Assembly: GCA_031216915.1 (NCBI GenBank)
Contig: CM062291.1
Coordinates: 33,918,484-33,982,483, forward strand
Direction: 5' to 3'
Source of the DNA: Pictodentalium vernedei
Lineage: Eukaryota > Mollusca > Scaphopoda > Dentaliida > Dentaliidae
DNA length: 64,000 nucleotides
The position numbers and the translations under genes were made by a program. Shown here piece by piece: positions 19,286 through 30,490 of this stretch (position 1 is its first letter; every line of letters starts with the position of its first letter). Below the pieces are notes generated by a model, which was not told where the DNA came from, ran no database searches, and saw nothing but the letters and a program-made list of their open reading frames with translations.

Positions 19286-20947
19286 GACACAAGGTAATAA
19301 TAATAACACTTTGGCCGGCCGCTGATTTGTCGCGGTTCTCGTATGAGAAGGCCTTGGTTACCCATGTTCTACCAACGGCCTCCCCCTATTCCCACACTTC
19401 TTCTCTCCTCCCAACACTCGGAGATGAACTGCTTGATGACATCCCTTGCCCCATTCTTCCCAATCTCTCCAATTAGTATATTAACCCTCTCCTTTGAGTC
19501 GCCCCCTAACCACATGTCCTTCATTCTCCCATCCCACTTCTCCATTATACTCCCCGTGAATCTTGTTCTTTTAGACTGGTATTTTGGGCATTCTATAAGA
19601 AAGTGTTCCAGGGTCTCCACCATGCCCACGTTACACATCTGGCACTCCTTTTCACTGTTTTTCCCAATTTTTCCCCTCAGCTCCAGGGACCGCGACCTCA
19701 GCTTGAACAACAGTGACCCCCCCAAAGGTGCCATCAAGGTACTCTTCAAAACCAGGCTTCTCTTTATCACGCAGGCCACCCAAAGATCTCTTTGATTTGA
19801 CCCCCTCTTGCCAATTACGGTTACAATCCTCCATGACCTTTTCTCTGACGATCTTTTTGCCCTGGTTTGCCCCAGCGTCAAGGTCCGAGATCTCCATTGA
19901 GTAGTTTTCTACTAGCTCCCTCACTTGGACCATCCACCCTGTCTTGATATTTGAGTTGAAAGTTCTCAGGAACATTACTTTACACCATCGGCTATCGGGG
20001 AGATTTACCAAATAATTAAGATAACCGAGTTTCAATAGGTCTATCCTGTCCTTGATCCTCATCCACCCAAGCTCGCCCCTGATTGCTTCTAGTGCTGCAG
20101 CATTACTTGAGCCTGTTATCCATCGGCCTGCATCGTTCTGCAGGATTTCCAAGCTCTTAAAAGCTGTCTGGTTTAGGGGTACAACTTCCGTACCGTATGT
20201 TATACTTGGCAGACCCACCATTTCCCAAATGGTTTTCCCCACAAAAACCTTATTGAAACTGTTTCTCCCTATGTTTCATTTGGTTAAGGATTCGCTTCAC
20301 CTTCAGAATCAATTTATTTGTGTGGTTTCGGTAGATGCCTCTTCCTGTGATGTTTATATTTACCCCCAGGTATTCATAGTCACTAGTCTCTCCTACACTA
20401 AGAAGTCTACTGCTACCTTCTAGAATGCAGAACTCCCCCACTCTCCACCTTCGAGTGGGGTCCACTTTGCGGCCCACGGGTATAACTTTGCTCTTGCTTT
20501 CATTAAGTTCGAGTCTCCATTTGCTCCCATATTTCCCAACAATTCCCAGCATCTTCTCTAACCCCTCTTCGCTTTCTGACACTAGCACCATATCGTCTGC
20601 AAAAAATAGCCCTGGGATCTTCAAGTCACCAACTGCAACCCCCTCATCGCTATGCAGGAGTTCATCTCCTAAACCTTTGATGTACAATGCAAAAAGAATT
20701 GGCGAAAGGATACACCCCTGTTTTAGGCCTATCTCCATAGGCACACGTTTTGTTGTAATGTTACCCAGGCTAAGTTCACTATGTACATCTTTATATAATG
20801 CTTTCATAATCCCAACAAACTCGCCCCCCAGGCCCAGAGCCTCCAGCTTGCGCCACATACCCTCCCTCCATACTCTATCGTGTGCCTTTTTAACATCCAA
20901 AAAGGCCATGAACATCTTTTTCTTATTTGCTTTTGCGGATTCTATCA
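19286..20947 (-). pseudogene. 5'-truncated LINE copy 2, with 19-bp target duplication
   Basis: Minus-strand copy of the LINE at 9838, starting at the MIESAKA block before FLDVKKAHDRVW and running to the TTA-repeat tail at 19295. It keeps GLKQGCILSPILFALYI, LFFADDMVLVSE (intact F-A-DD) and the CQMCN...EHFLIEC knuckle. Frame changes near 20246 and 19650-19880 break it into three pieces. Both sides carry TTGTATAATTGTGTCAGTG (19267-19285 and 20948-20966), the mark of target-primed reverse transcription. Nine bases lie between duplication and tail on the 3' side. Confidence 0.92.
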
Positions 20948-20966
20948 TTGTATAATTGTGTCAGTG

Positions 20967-21420
20967 ACCCAGTGAGCTGTGTTCACGGTAATGCTCCATT
21001 GATTACTGTGTGTAATTGAGATGTGAGATTGGGTCCTAATTCAGTTGCTGATTTGAATGTTCAGGTGTTCGGACTTATTTGTTGACTGTGTGTCTTGTAT
21101 TTCTATACTACTGTGTGTGGTTTTGTTCTATTTACTGCTGTGTGTGGTAAGATTGTTCTTGTGTTATCTTCTCATGTCATGTCTATCTTTGTTTGTATGT
21201 TCGTCTGTTTGAACTGTGATTTTATCCACTAGAATTTCTTACACTATCTTACTGGGAGGAAACTGGTGTAGAGGCCCCTTAGGCCTATGGACTCTCGATG
21301 CTTGGCCTATATGGCAAAGGGGTGAATACGCCATGTTCACATTGTCACATTTTCTCCACCAAATGAGTCAAGGGGAAAAAATGTGACATTGAGAACACAA
21401 CAGAGATTATATGAATTTTC
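20967..21420. other. Gene-free stretch with a small inverted repeat
   Basis: TGTCACATTTT(C)TCC and GGGGAAAAAATGTGACA face each other at 21341-21390. Nothing else recognised. Confidence 0.4.
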
Positions 21421-21671
21421 TTAACCCTTTACCTATCATGAAAAGCAGACGACGCTTGCAAAAAAAATTCTTGAATAACTATTTTTTTTTCATTTTTTGT
21501 CTCAAAAACATAGGTTATGACCCCTCATTGGAACGAGCTCATAGAGCTCGTTCCAAAGAGGGGTCATAACCTATGTTTTTGAGACAAAAAATAAAAATAT
21601 AATGAAAATTAATTGGCAAATTTTGAGAATAGTGCTGGCCGGTTTTGTCGTTACGTTGGGCAAAGGGTTAA
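21421..21671. mobile_element. TTAA palindromic MITE, full copy
   Basis: TTAACCCTTTACCTA at the left and GGGCAAAGGGTTAA at the right, centre CATTGGAACGAGCTC..GAGCTCGTTCC. TTAA target and CCCTTT ends fit piggyBac-type MITEs. Confidence 0.9.
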
Positions 21672-21967
21672 TTTGTTACCCTGATTTATGTTTTTTTCTG
21701 ACTCAGTAGCCATAACAACTGATCCCCTAGAACCCCAGAGAATAATCAAAGGGAAGTAAGGCTAAACCCAGTGGAGGTATTTACAGACCTGGCTTTTTCG
21801 TGATGAGTGGTGTCATACAAACTGTTGGGTATTTTTTTCCAAAATTAAGGAGTCTGAAGTGTTATTATTATATTTTCCTAACATGTAGAAAAACTGAATT
21901 GAAACCAAGGTCTTTCCCTGAAACCAAACCAAAATCTTTTCAAGCAGCCAACCATGATGTAGAAACA

Positions 21968-22339
21968 TTATTTATTATTTATTGGTGTTTAAGGTCACAT
22001 ACTTATGCACAATGGCTAATCGTGACCGTGACAGTTTTACGGGTGGAGGAAGCCGGAGTACCCGGAGAGAACCACCGAGCAACGACGAGCAGCTGTCAGC
22101 TCCCCAACATCGTAACTCTGAACTCTGCACCGCAGCACAGGCAGGGTTAGATTGGTTGAAGACATGCGCACCATCGACGTGCAGTACGCCTCAGTACACA
22201 GCGTCATCGTGCCCCCATGTAGGCAATCGGGGTGAAGTGTCTTGCCCAAGGACACAACGCGGTTGCCGCAGGTGGGATTCGAACCGAGGACCTCTCGGCT
22301 TGCAGCCTGCACCTCTACCAACTGAGCCACCGCGCCCCC
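21968..22339 (-). mobile_element. tRNA-derived SINE, full copy
   Basis: On the minus strand the head reads GGTGGCTCAGTTGGTAGAGG (A box) and GGTTCGAATCCCACC (B box), a tRNA-like pol III promoter. A body with TTGTGTCCTTGGGCAAGACA, then CTCCGGGTACTCCGG and an AATAAATAATAAAT tail follow. Target duplication TGATGTAGAAACA is present on both sides (21955-21967, 22340-22352). The body motifs recall V-type SINEs known from fish and bivalves. Confidence 0.93.
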
Positions 22340-22473
22340 TGATGTAGAAACACTATTAAGTTACCAGCAGGTGTGTACATGTATACACAGTAGTTATCAT
22401 TGTAAAATTAATTTGCAGCTTTCAATGTTAAATAAATCACCACTTACAAGTTGTAGAAACTGACATTGCATGT

Positions 22474-22723
22474 TTAACCCTTTACCTAACCTGAAAAGCA
22501 GACGACACTTGCAAAAACAATTCTTGAATAACTAATTTTTTTCATTTTTTGTCTCAAAAACATAGGTTATGACCCCTCGTTGGAACGAGCTCGACGAGCT
22601 CGTTCCAACGAGGGTCATAACCTATGTTTTTGAGACAAAAAATGAAAATATTTTGAAAATTAATTGGCGATATTTGAGAATAGCGCTGGCTGGTTTTGGC
22701 CGTTATGTTGGGTAAAGGGTTAA
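22474..22723. mobile_element. TTAA palindromic MITE, full copy
   Basis: Both TTAA ends; central arms CCTCGTTGGAACGAGCTCG and its exact complement, so both arms carry the G/C variant. Confidence 0.92.
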
Positions 22724-22835
22724 AGAATGCATCCATTGATTTAAAAAAAACTTGCATTGTGCATTTACAAAATTTCAGAGGCCAACGTGGAATGGTGGTA
22801 TTAATGTACATGTACCTGTGACAACATAGCAGACA

Positions 22836-22909
22836 ATGCCAGCTGTTGACTATGAGAACCAGATATTCTTGGATGCATACCATGAAGATGGCCTTCTCAT
22901 TTTGGCAAG
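22836..22909 (+). CDS. ERCC4: ERCC4 (XPF) coding exon 1
   Basis: Encodes the N-terminus of the XPF subunit of the XPF-ERCC1 structure-specific endonuclease, which cuts 5' of lesions in nucleotide-excision repair and acts in crosslink repair in the nucleus. The ATG at 22836 follows an in-frame TAG at 22827-22829, which fixes the start. Translation begins MPAVDYENQIFLDAY and continues DGLLILA, matching the XPF start (..LEYERQ..., DGL.....ARGLG). The exon ends in phase 2 at GCAAG with donor GTAAGC; the Arg-Gly-Leu-Gly that follows is completed by exon 2. Intron 1 (22910-31636) holds SINEs, MITEs, tandem repeats and a nested element. A possible acceptor TTTCAG at about 22779 would allow a non-coding 5' exon; not shown. 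Confidence 0.9.
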
Positions 22910-22939
22910 GTAAGCATGATTTTATTAGGGTTTTACTTG

Positions 22940-23175
22940 CTTGAACTGGTGGAGTGATAAATTATTTTTGGTCACCAAAATTTGTTCACAAGTCTTTGCG
23001 TAGTTATAATTAAGGCACTCTCTCATAAATTATAACAAGGCAAATCCATACAGACTAAATAATTTCACTTCAAAGATAATATGAAGCGTATCCACTGAAT
23101 ATGAAGCCTTTAAGTTGTGGTACCCACACTTCAAAGTAAAGCTCAAATATGGGCTTCCAGAACTCAACCATTTAA
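22940..23175 (-). repeat. Inverted copy of the flanks of the 16.9-17.6 kb element (empty site)
   Basis: The reverse complement reads CTGGAAGCC.ATATTTG.GCTTT..GCTTCATATTCAGT..GCTTCATATTATCTTTGAAGTGAAATTA..TATGGATTTGCCTTGTTATAATTTATG. It matches 16830-16907 directly joined to 17623-17690, without the 715-bp insert and without the second palindrome arm. Confidence 0.85.
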
Positions 23176-23189
23176 TTATAGTTTTTTGA

Positions 23190-23400
23190 GCTTGGTGACT
23201 CCATGGTCAAAACATTGGACTGAAAGGTCAATGGTTTGATCCTGACCAACTTTAACTATGTTTTTCCCTTGGACAAAACACTAAATCCTGATTGCCCACA
23301 TGGCTGCATGGTACACTAAGGTGTTCTGCGTGGCAATGGTGCACTTTCCTTCAACTGCTGTCAGCACTGCTTGTGCAGGGTTAGTAAGTTGGTGAGTCTT
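23190..23400 (+). mobile_element. Old, degenerate tRNA-SINE
   Basis: GAGCTTGGTGACTCCATGGTC..GGTCAATGGTTTGATCCTGACC reads as a decayed tRNA-like head; CCCTTGGACAAAACACTAAA and GTACACTAAGGTGTTCTGCG correspond to the SINE body. No target duplication visible. Confidence 0.6.
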
Positions 23401-23445
23401 TTCAGCAGCAAAATTTTCCCATAATACAACTGAGAATTTAATCAA

Positions 23446-23508
23446 TTTTATCTTGTTTGACAGAGCTCACTGAGCTCTGTCAAACAAGATATAATGTGCT
23501 AAATTTTT
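23446..23508. repeat. Palindrome of the TTTGACAGAGCT family
   Basis: TCTTGTTTGACAGAGCTCA and TGAGCTCTGTCAAACAAGA meet at the centre. Relatives at 46667-46732 and 61123-61330. Confidence 0.85.
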
Positions 23509-23539
23509 CATGCTGCATGGTTTCTGAATTCCCTAACTG

Positions 23540-23940
23540 AATTGAAAAGCGTAATTAAAAAAGTTTTCGATAACCTTCGTTATTTAGCATTATTAACAAT
23601 TTGAGTTAATTTATTTCTAAGGTAAATGACAAAATATTACAGTTGTCTCCTTTCCCTTCTGTCACTGTGCAGAAAAATGACAATTTCTGCTGACCATCTC
23701 ACATTGACACATGCGATTGGTGCAATAAAGGCCTGCCATTTTTGTCCGTCCTTATATGTGTGATTTTTATCAGCCTTATTACATTTAACCCCATTGGAAC
23801 ACAAGTTTTCAAAGAAAAACTTTCAGTGCAAATTGCAGTGCGAATTTCAAGGGAACAAATTTTTCAATGCCAATGGAAAAGAATGCACTGTAACCGTAAG
23901 TAATTTCGACTTTTTATGTATGAACTGTCTCTTTCACATT
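23540..23940. other. Gene-free stretch
   Basis: AT-rich intron-1 sequence; a short frame at 23794-24069 shows no recognisable protein signature. Confidence 0.3.
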
Positions 23941-23944
23941 TTTA

Positions 23945-25905
23945 GCTCAACTTTGGCGAAGCAAATTGGAGCTTTTGTCATGACCCTTCGTCCGTCTGTC
24001 CATCTGGCCATCTGTCCATACGTCAAGAATTGGATACGGCTTGGGCTAGAGGCTGTATTTATGAACTGATCTTTACGAAACTTCTTGGGTACCTTTGTTA
24101 TGACTGTGGGACGAGAACGAGTGTTTTGGGTGCGGTCCGAAATTCAAGATATCTGCCAGCCGCCATTTTGTACCGACAATGCAGAAATCTGTTTTTTTGT
24201 ACAGAACTTCCATATGAAAGCTCTGATTTGAATAAATTTTTGTATGAATGTTTAGTACCATGGGATACATCACATATAATACGGGTTTTTTTTCTCGTGT
24301 GTAAATTGTGCAAATTAGACTAATTTTTTTAGTGTTACTTTCAGCACTGTAAGTGCAAATGCCAATATGGCTCGGCCTGGAGGCCGTATTTATGAACTGA
24401 TCTTTACAAACTTCTTGGGTACCTTTGGTATCACTGTGGGACGAGAATGAGTGTTTTGGGGTCCGGTCCGAATTTCAAGATGGCCGATAGCAGCCATTTT
24501 ATACAAAATTAGGTGCAATCAGATTTTTGCACAGAACTTCCATATGATAGTGCTGATTTGAATAATTTTTTGTGTGAATGTTTAGTACCATGGGATACAT
24601 CACATATAATACAGGTTTTTTTCTTGTGCAGATATTATGCAAATTAGATGAACTTTGATTTTTTCAGTGCGACTTACACACAGTAAGTACACATGTCAAT
24701 ACGGCTCGGGCTAGAGTCTGTATTTATGAACTGATCCTCACGAAATGTCTTGGGTACCTTTGTTATCACCTTGGGACGAGAACGAGTGTTTCTGGATGCG
24801 GTCTAAAATTCAAGATGGCTGCCAGTGGCCATTTTGTACCGAAATTAGGTCTAATCAGTTTTTTGTACACAACTTCTATATGGCTCAGGCTAGAGGCCGT
24901 ATTTATGAACCAATCTTTACGAAACTTCTTGGGTACCTTTCTTATGACTGTGGGATGAGAGCGAGTGTTTTTGGATGTGGTCAGTTGGTAGAGGTGCAGG
25001 CTGCAAGCCGAGAGGTCCTCAGTTCGAATCCCACCTGCGGCAACCGCGTTGTGTCCATGGGCAAGACACTTCACCCCGCTTGCCTACATGGGGGCACGAT
25101 GACGCTGTGTACTGAGGCGTACTGCACGTCGATGGTGCGCATGTCTTCAACCAATCTAACCCTGCCTGTGCTGCGGTGCAGAGTTCAGAGTTACGATGTT
25201 GGAGAGCTGACAGCTGCTCGTCGTTGCTCGGTGGTTCTCTCCGGGTACTCCAGCTTCCTCCACCCATAAAACTGTCACGGTCACGATTAGCCATTGTGCA
25301 TAAGTATGTGACCTTAAACGCCAATAAATAAATATAAATTTTGGATGTGGTCAAAAATTCAAGATGGCCACCATCAGCCATTTTGTACCAAAATTAGTGC
25401 AATCAGTCTTTTGTACAGAACTTCTGTATGAAAGTTCTGATTTGAATAAATTTTTGTATGAATGTTTAGTAACATGGAATACATCACATATTGTAAGGGG
25501 TTTTTTTTCGTGCAGAAATTATGCAAATTATATGAACTTTGATTTATTCAGTGCTACTTACATAATGTAGGCACACATGTCAATACGGCTCAGGGTAGAG
25601 GCTGTATTTATGAACCGATCTTCACAAAACTTCTTGGGTACCTTTGTTATCACCTTGGGATGAGAATGAGTGTTTCTGGGTGAAGTCCAAAATTCAAGAT
25701 GGCTGCCAGTGGCCATTTTGTACCGAAATTAGGTCCAATCAGTTTTTTGTCACAACTTCTATACAGCTCGTATTTATGAACTGATCTTCACAAAAACTTC
25801 TTGGGTACCTTTGTTTTCACCTTGGAACAGGAACGAGTGTGTTTTGGGGTGCCTTTGTTATCACTGTGCTATGAGAACAAATATTTTGGGGTTCAGTCAG
25901 ACCCA
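23945..25905. repeat. Degenerate tandem repeat, units about 330 bp, with a SINE inside
   Basis: TATTTATGAACTGATCTT(T/C)AC followed by CTTCTTGGGTACCTTTGTTA, then GAGAACGAGTGTTT, AATTCAAGATGGC.GCCA and CCATTTTGTACC, recurs near 24056, 24388, 24720, 24899, 25607 and 25768. Unit length varies because some are cut short. The first unit is preceded by AGCTCAACTTTGGCGAAGCA..GTCCGTCTGTCCATC. A SINE splits one unit at 24984. Confidence 0.85.
24984..25340 (+). mobile_element. tRNA-SINE inside the tandem array
   Basis: Begins within the A box (GTTGGTAGAGGTGCAGGC), has B box AGTTCGAATCCCACC, the full body and an AATAAATAAATAT tail. Target duplication TTGGATGTGGTCA at 24971-24983 and 25341-25353; its last TCA doubles as the start of TCAGTTGG, so the 5' end is slightly truncated. 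Confidence 0.92.
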
Positions 25906-26632
25906 CTCTGGGACTCAAAAGATTTTTTTCTAGTTTAGCATCTGACTGTCACCCACCTTTACAATACTTTACCTATACATTTGTTACAGGCTACGGTCAG
26001 TATTTATGTACAGACCGTTACAATACTTATGTACCTTTGTTATCAGGTCATTACCTAGATGTTTGTCATTGCTGTGTCACATACTATACATGTACATGTC
26101 TTTGTCTTGGCAAGTTGAGCTACAGTGTCATTGACACTTTCATTTATTCTTTTGAAATGGTGGTTAACTTTAATCAATTCTAAATGACACAATGCGTGTC
26201 TGGAGTGATTAGTTGTTTTTGTACTTTGTTTTTAAACAGCCACTTTGTGCTGGTTGCTACCAGTTGGGGTGAACTGTGCGAACGATTACGCCATTACAAC
26301 TCTTTTCACAGATATAAAATTGGGCTAGTTTAGGCTATTTTTAGAGCCGTATGAAAAATTTCAAGAGCAGTCGTGTTTACTGAATGAATGCGGAAGCATT
26401 TTGTTTTAAGAAAACACAAGAAAATGCATAAAACTGCCATGTCTCCCAAGGAAGTTCTGGAGGGCGACTTGAATTTTTCCCCCAATGTAAGCCAAGGTGA
26501 CTTAAGGAATGACAAGGCGACTCTTCGCCCAAGATGCCTACTCGGCTGATCCCTGATAGGCAATATGGAGTCAATAATGGAAATTTTGAAACACTTCCAG
26601 AGTATTAGACGTTAACGGTTGTTCCCCACTGT
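25906..26632. other. Gene-free stretch
   Basis: Intron-1 sequence; no recognised element or conserved coding block. Confidence 0.3.
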
Positions 26633-26731
26633 ATGGTGGTTCAATCTGAGTATACCGGCCTCCTCCACCTGTAAAGCTGTTCAACATGATATGTCTTCAA
26701 AGTGTTGTTAAACCTCAATAAACAAACAATT
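26633..26731 (+). mobile_element. SINE 3' end fragment
   Basis: GAGTATACCGGCCTCCTCCACC..GTAAAGCTGTTCAACATGATATGTCTTCAAAGTGTTGTTAAACCTCAATAAACAAACAA: a SINE tail distinct from the AATAAATAAAT family; the head is not present. Confidence 0.55.
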
Positions 26732-26854
26732 GTAGTTTATCTTATCAGTACCAACCAACATTTAGGCTTTAAAACAAATTGATTTATTGCAAAAACACAC
26801 TGGGAATCAGTTTATCACATGATCAACATCAAATAGAACATTACAGAAATATAG

Positions 26855-26998
26855 AATATACCCATAGTAGCTTGGTGTACCAAATGTTCACCACGAGTGG
26901 TGACGTGGTGTTAACCTCAAGCCTTCAGCACACGGTTAACAACACTTCACCACAAGTGGTGAACATTTGGTACACCAAGCTACCTTGGGTATATTTTA
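26855..26998. mobile_element. Palindromic element AATATACCC..GTAGCTTGGTGTACC, long form
   Basis: Outer arms GTAGCTTGGTGTACCAAATG / CATTTGGTACACCAAGCTAC with about 60 extra bases at the centre compared with the copy at 43310-43390. Confidence 0.85.
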
Positions 26999-27309
26999 TT
27001 TATCATATGACTCGTCCGTTTTGTTCACTTTGAAACATTTTATATTTTGTTTTTATATTAATCGGTGATAAATAAAGCCTTCCGTCAATTTCATTGGTCA
27101 ATTTCAAAATTAAACAATTTCATTGGCTGAACAAAATACAACTGGGCCACATTTTCATAATTTGCATAATTAGAGTTGGGAGCTTTCATTGAACAATTTC
27201 AAAACTGGACAATTTGATTGGCTAAACAAAATACAACTGGGTCACATTTGCATAATTCCAGTAGGGAGAACTTACGTTTTCTGTCCAATTTAGGGTGGGT
27301 TATATTGTA

Positions 27310-27481
27310 TTAATCTTTTACCTACAAGAAAAACGCCATTCATTTCTTTTTATATTTTCAATTTTTGCTTCCAATGAGGGGTCATAACCTATGTTTTGGA
27401 AGCAAAAAATGAAAATTTTTTAGTTATACGAGGATGTTTTTTCCAAGTGCCGTCTGCAGCTCAAGTTAGGTGATGGGTTAA
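27310..27481. mobile_element. TTAA palindromic MITE, internally deleted
   Basis: TTAATCTTTTACCTA start and AGGTGATGGGTTAA end, with GAGGGGTCATAACCTATGTTTTGGA between; the central palindrome has lost one arm. Confidence 0.75.
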
Positions 27482-28118
27482 AAAGTCATACTAAGTGGCT
27501 AATTTGTGCGTCTGTGTGTCATATGATAAATAGAATATGAAATGAGTGTTTTTCTCATATAATATGTATGAAACTCATCCGAATTTTCTGTTTGGGCTCA
27601 TCAGAGGCTCGCCAAAACGGAAAATTCTTAGACTCGTTTCATAACTATTATATGAGAAAAACACTCTGTCCATATCCTTAATTTATACCATGATCGTCAG
27701 ATTATTAAGAGTCGCTATTATTTTTTCTCGATTTTACTGAGCAGCAGTGGTACATATGTGCGAATTTGTTTTGTTTACATGAGCCTCGCTGGGCAGTACT
27801 TCCGCTGCCAATTTTATCACCAAATCAAAATAGAAAAAGAAACAAGATCTTTTTCATTTGAATAACATACTGTTTCGAGTTATGGATGCTTTGTTAACAT
27901 GAGACAATGCATGTTTGTTAATTTTTGGTGTTTTATGGGGTAAACTCATTTAAAAACGTAATAAATAATTGCCGGTTTCATTTCACTCTCCACGAGCCGA
28001 TAAGTGATAAATTTAGAAAAGTTTGCATTCAAGGCGAGGTCACCAAAGGTCAGCTTGGATGTAGTTCCACTGTTTCTGTAAATTTTAACTACTGAAATCC
28101 CATTGCTGGCATGTTCAC

Positions 28119-28652
28119 TAGGGCTGTCACGATTTTTTTAATTTAGGAATTGATTAATTGTTGCAAATAATCGATAATAATCGATTAATTATACCTAGAT
28201 GACCCCCCCCCCCCCCCCCCTCCCTCTCTTTGAAGTCATTAAAAAAGAAGTTCAAGTCAGTTGACCTACCTCAAGAAGAGGATTATTTTTTTTTAGGTAT
28301 ATTCAAAGCTTTGAAGTTCTGAACTTTTGAACCGTCAGTGTAATTATCAACACTGGTCGTCAGTTGCGAACTTCGCAACTGCCGACTGGTCTTGATTATT
28401 ACACTGATGGTTTAAAAGTTCAGAATATCAAAGCTTTGAATATACCTAAAAGACAAATGCTTCTATGGGCTTCTTGAGGTTTAACGTCGACTTTCTTGAC
28501 CTTTTACATTTGGAAAAATAGTTTTTTTCTCTCAAATTTTCTTTATTATTAAACGTCTAAAATGGGGTAAAATTTAACGATTCTTCGACAACAAAAAATG
28601 CTAATTGATTTGGGCGTGACCGATCGACAATTGATTAATCATGACAGCCCTA
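28119..28652. mobile_element. hAT-like non-autonomous element TAGGGCTGTCA
   Basis: Terminal inverted repeats TAGGGCTGTCACGATT and AATCATGACAGCCCTA. Flanks ATGTTCAC (28111-28118) and GAGTTCAC (28653-28660) agree at 6 of 8 positions, and the unfilled copy at 42.9 kb has a single GTGTTCAC-like site. An 8-bp duplication fits hAT. It contains an inner palindrome (28292-28458). Confidence 0.8.
28292..28458. repeat. Inner palindrome of the hAT-like element
   Basis: TTTAGGTATATTCAAAGCTT..GTTGCGAAC faces the reverse complement GTTCGCAAC..AAGCTTTGAATATACCTAAA with a few mismatches. Confidence 0.85.
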
Positions 28653-28692
28653 GAGTTCACCATGGTTGGTGTATAAAGCTAAAATTTATGTC

Positions 28693-28939
28693 TTAACCCT
28701 TTACCCAACGTAACGGCCAAAACCGGCCAGCGCTATTCTAAAAAATCGCCAATTTTCAAAATATTTTCATTTTTTGTCTCAAAAACATAGGTAATGACCC
28801 CTCATTGGAACGAGCTCGTCGAGCTCGTTCCAACGAGGGGTCATAACCTATGTTTTTGAGACAAAAAATGAAAAAAATTAGTTATTCAAGAATTTTTTTT
28901 GCAAGTGTCGTCTGCTTTTCATGTTAGGTAAAGGGTTAA
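28693..28939. mobile_element. TTAA palindromic MITE, full copy (nested)
   Basis: TTAACCCTTTACCCAACG to TTAGGTAAAGGGTTAA, inserted in the TTTATACCATGAT element. Confidence 0.93.
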
Positions 28940-29090
28940 GGCTTTTCATGTATTGTAAAATAGGTAATCATGGTATAAAATATCATTCACATCCCGTCTA
29001 ATATGGGAAGGATGTCAGACTTTGATGTTGTAAAATTGTGAGTGAGTTGGTTTCAGAAGTAGAATTGACTTACTCTTCTCTTATTTTTCA

Positions 29091-29332
29091 TTAACTGTCT
29101 TCCTAATGAAATAGCAGATGACGTTTGCGGAAAACATTTTTGGAATAATTGAATATTTTCATTTTTTGGCTCGAAAACATAGCCTAAGACAACTTCAATG
29201 GAATGTTCTGAAGGAGCTTGTCTCATTGAGGCTCATAAGCTATGTTTTTTAGGCAGAAATTTAAAAAAATAATTGGCGATTTTTGTAAACAGCTCTGGCC
29301 AGCTTTAGTCGTTATGTTAGCTAAAAGGTTAA
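29091..29332. mobile_element. TTAA palindromic MITE, degenerate
   Basis: TTAACTGTCTTCCTAATG..GCAGATGACG to GTTATGTTAGCTAAAAGGTTAA; centre strongly diverged. The flank GGATGTCAGA..GGTTTCAGAAGTAGA also precedes the copy series at 45.4-46.1 kb. Confidence 0.75.
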
Positions 29333-29482
29333 ATTACACATTACGTGAAAAAATGAATGTCAACTTCGTCACAATTTAACAAGAAATTTTGGAACCTCGT
29401 TCACTAGAATTAAACCTTGGCTCAGATCAATTTTAGTGAACTTGTTATAGAATTTTCAGATGAAAGAACAAATCATTATCTT

Positions 29483-29711
29483 TTAACCACTGACCTAATA
29501 TGAAAAGCAGACGACCCTTGCAAAAAAAATTCTTGAATAACTAATTTTTTGTCTCAAAAACATAGGTTATGACCCCTCATTGGAACGAGCTTGACAAGGA
29601 CTCATAACCTATGTTTTTGAGACATAAAAATGAAAAAATAATGAAAATTAATTGGCGATTTTTTAGAATAACGCTGGCCGGTTTTGGCCGCTATGTTGGG
29701 TAAAGGGTTAA
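29483..29711. mobile_element. TTAA palindromic MITE with shortened centre
   Basis: TTAACCACTGACCTAATATG to TTGGGTAAAGGGTTAA; one central arm is partly deleted (GACAAGGACTCATAACC). Confidence 0.88.
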
Positions 29712-30185
29712 GCACTCAAATATGCTTTAAATTTTGTGAAGTTTATTGATGATCTGTTACACACCTTTCCTTTTTAACTATTTTGTTATTATAGAAGCTT
29801 GCCACAGCCAAAGAGTCATAATTGATGACTAAGTACCTGTGTACCAAAATTTTTAGCCAAAACATAACAGAGAATAAAATCTTGAATTTTGAGATAACCT
29901 ATTTACTGTTCATCTGGATATAATAAAGAGGACCAATCACAGTACATCCATTGTGGACAGGTGCTTCATTGGTGGAAATTTTGTTTGGTGTCATATAGCG
30001 GATCATCTCTGAATTATATGCATGGAAAAAATGACAACCCGTGGATTTTTAGCCGTCCACGATGACTCTACTGTATGACAGTTCACAGATTTTGAAGGCA
30101 TCTGTGCCAAGCACAGGGGGCATCAGTTGTCTTAGGGAGTTTAAGCATTGAAGAGAGGGGTCTTACTACAGGAACATTTTTAAAC
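29712..30185. other. Gene-free intron-1 stretch
   Basis: Nothing recognised. Confidence 0.3.
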
Positions 30186-30189
30186 AGTG

Positions 30190-30490
30190 CTATCAAATAA
30201 GGTGATAAGGCCTCACAAAGTAGATATTCTGTTTCTCAGGTCATTTTTTGTAAAATTGCATGCGTGCGGGTGGTTTTTTATTTTATTTTTTATTTTTGTA
30301 ATTATTTCTTTGCCATTAAAAAGTTCATGTTCTTGGTTTGTTTTATGTTTTAGGCCTCATAATCTACTTAACAGCATGGGTGGTGGTGTATTACATCTCT
30401 TGAGTGCAAGAAGGCTTTGCAATGCTAAAGCATTGCAAAGCCTTCTTGCACTCAAAGGACAATTTTATTAACTTGGGTAAAATATCAGAC
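30190..30490 (+). repeat. Dispersed repeat with GAGTGCAAGAAGGCTTTGC hairpin
   Basis: The stretch AGTAGATATTCTGTTTCTCAG..TTGTAATTATTTCTTT..TTGGTTTGTTTTATGTTTTA recurs in reverse at 53396-53670. At 30400-30455 GAGTGCAAGAAGGCTTTGCA is followed by its reverse complement. Confidence 0.85.

Larger units (their letters stand above)
27682..28979 (-). mobile_element. TTTATACCATGAT element, copy with two nested insertions
   Basis: Ends are inverted (TTTATACCATGATCGTCAG / GGTAATCATGGTATAAA). The body matches the reverse complement of 42846-43302 (for example ATGGATGCTTT.TTAACATGA, GGTCAGCTTGGATGTAGTTC, TGAAATCCCATTGCTGGC). Two blocks absent from that copy are separate insertions: 28119-28652 and 28693-28939. 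Confidence 0.85.

Noticed and set aside
22261..22339. Functional tRNA gene
   Set aside because: A and B boxes are present but the cloverleaf does not continue, and the unit is a SINE with tail and target duplication.
24745..25269. 174-residue frame across tandem repeat and SINE
   Set aside because: It joins repeat unit and SINE body by chance; the same SINE-derived peptide appears at every SINE copy.
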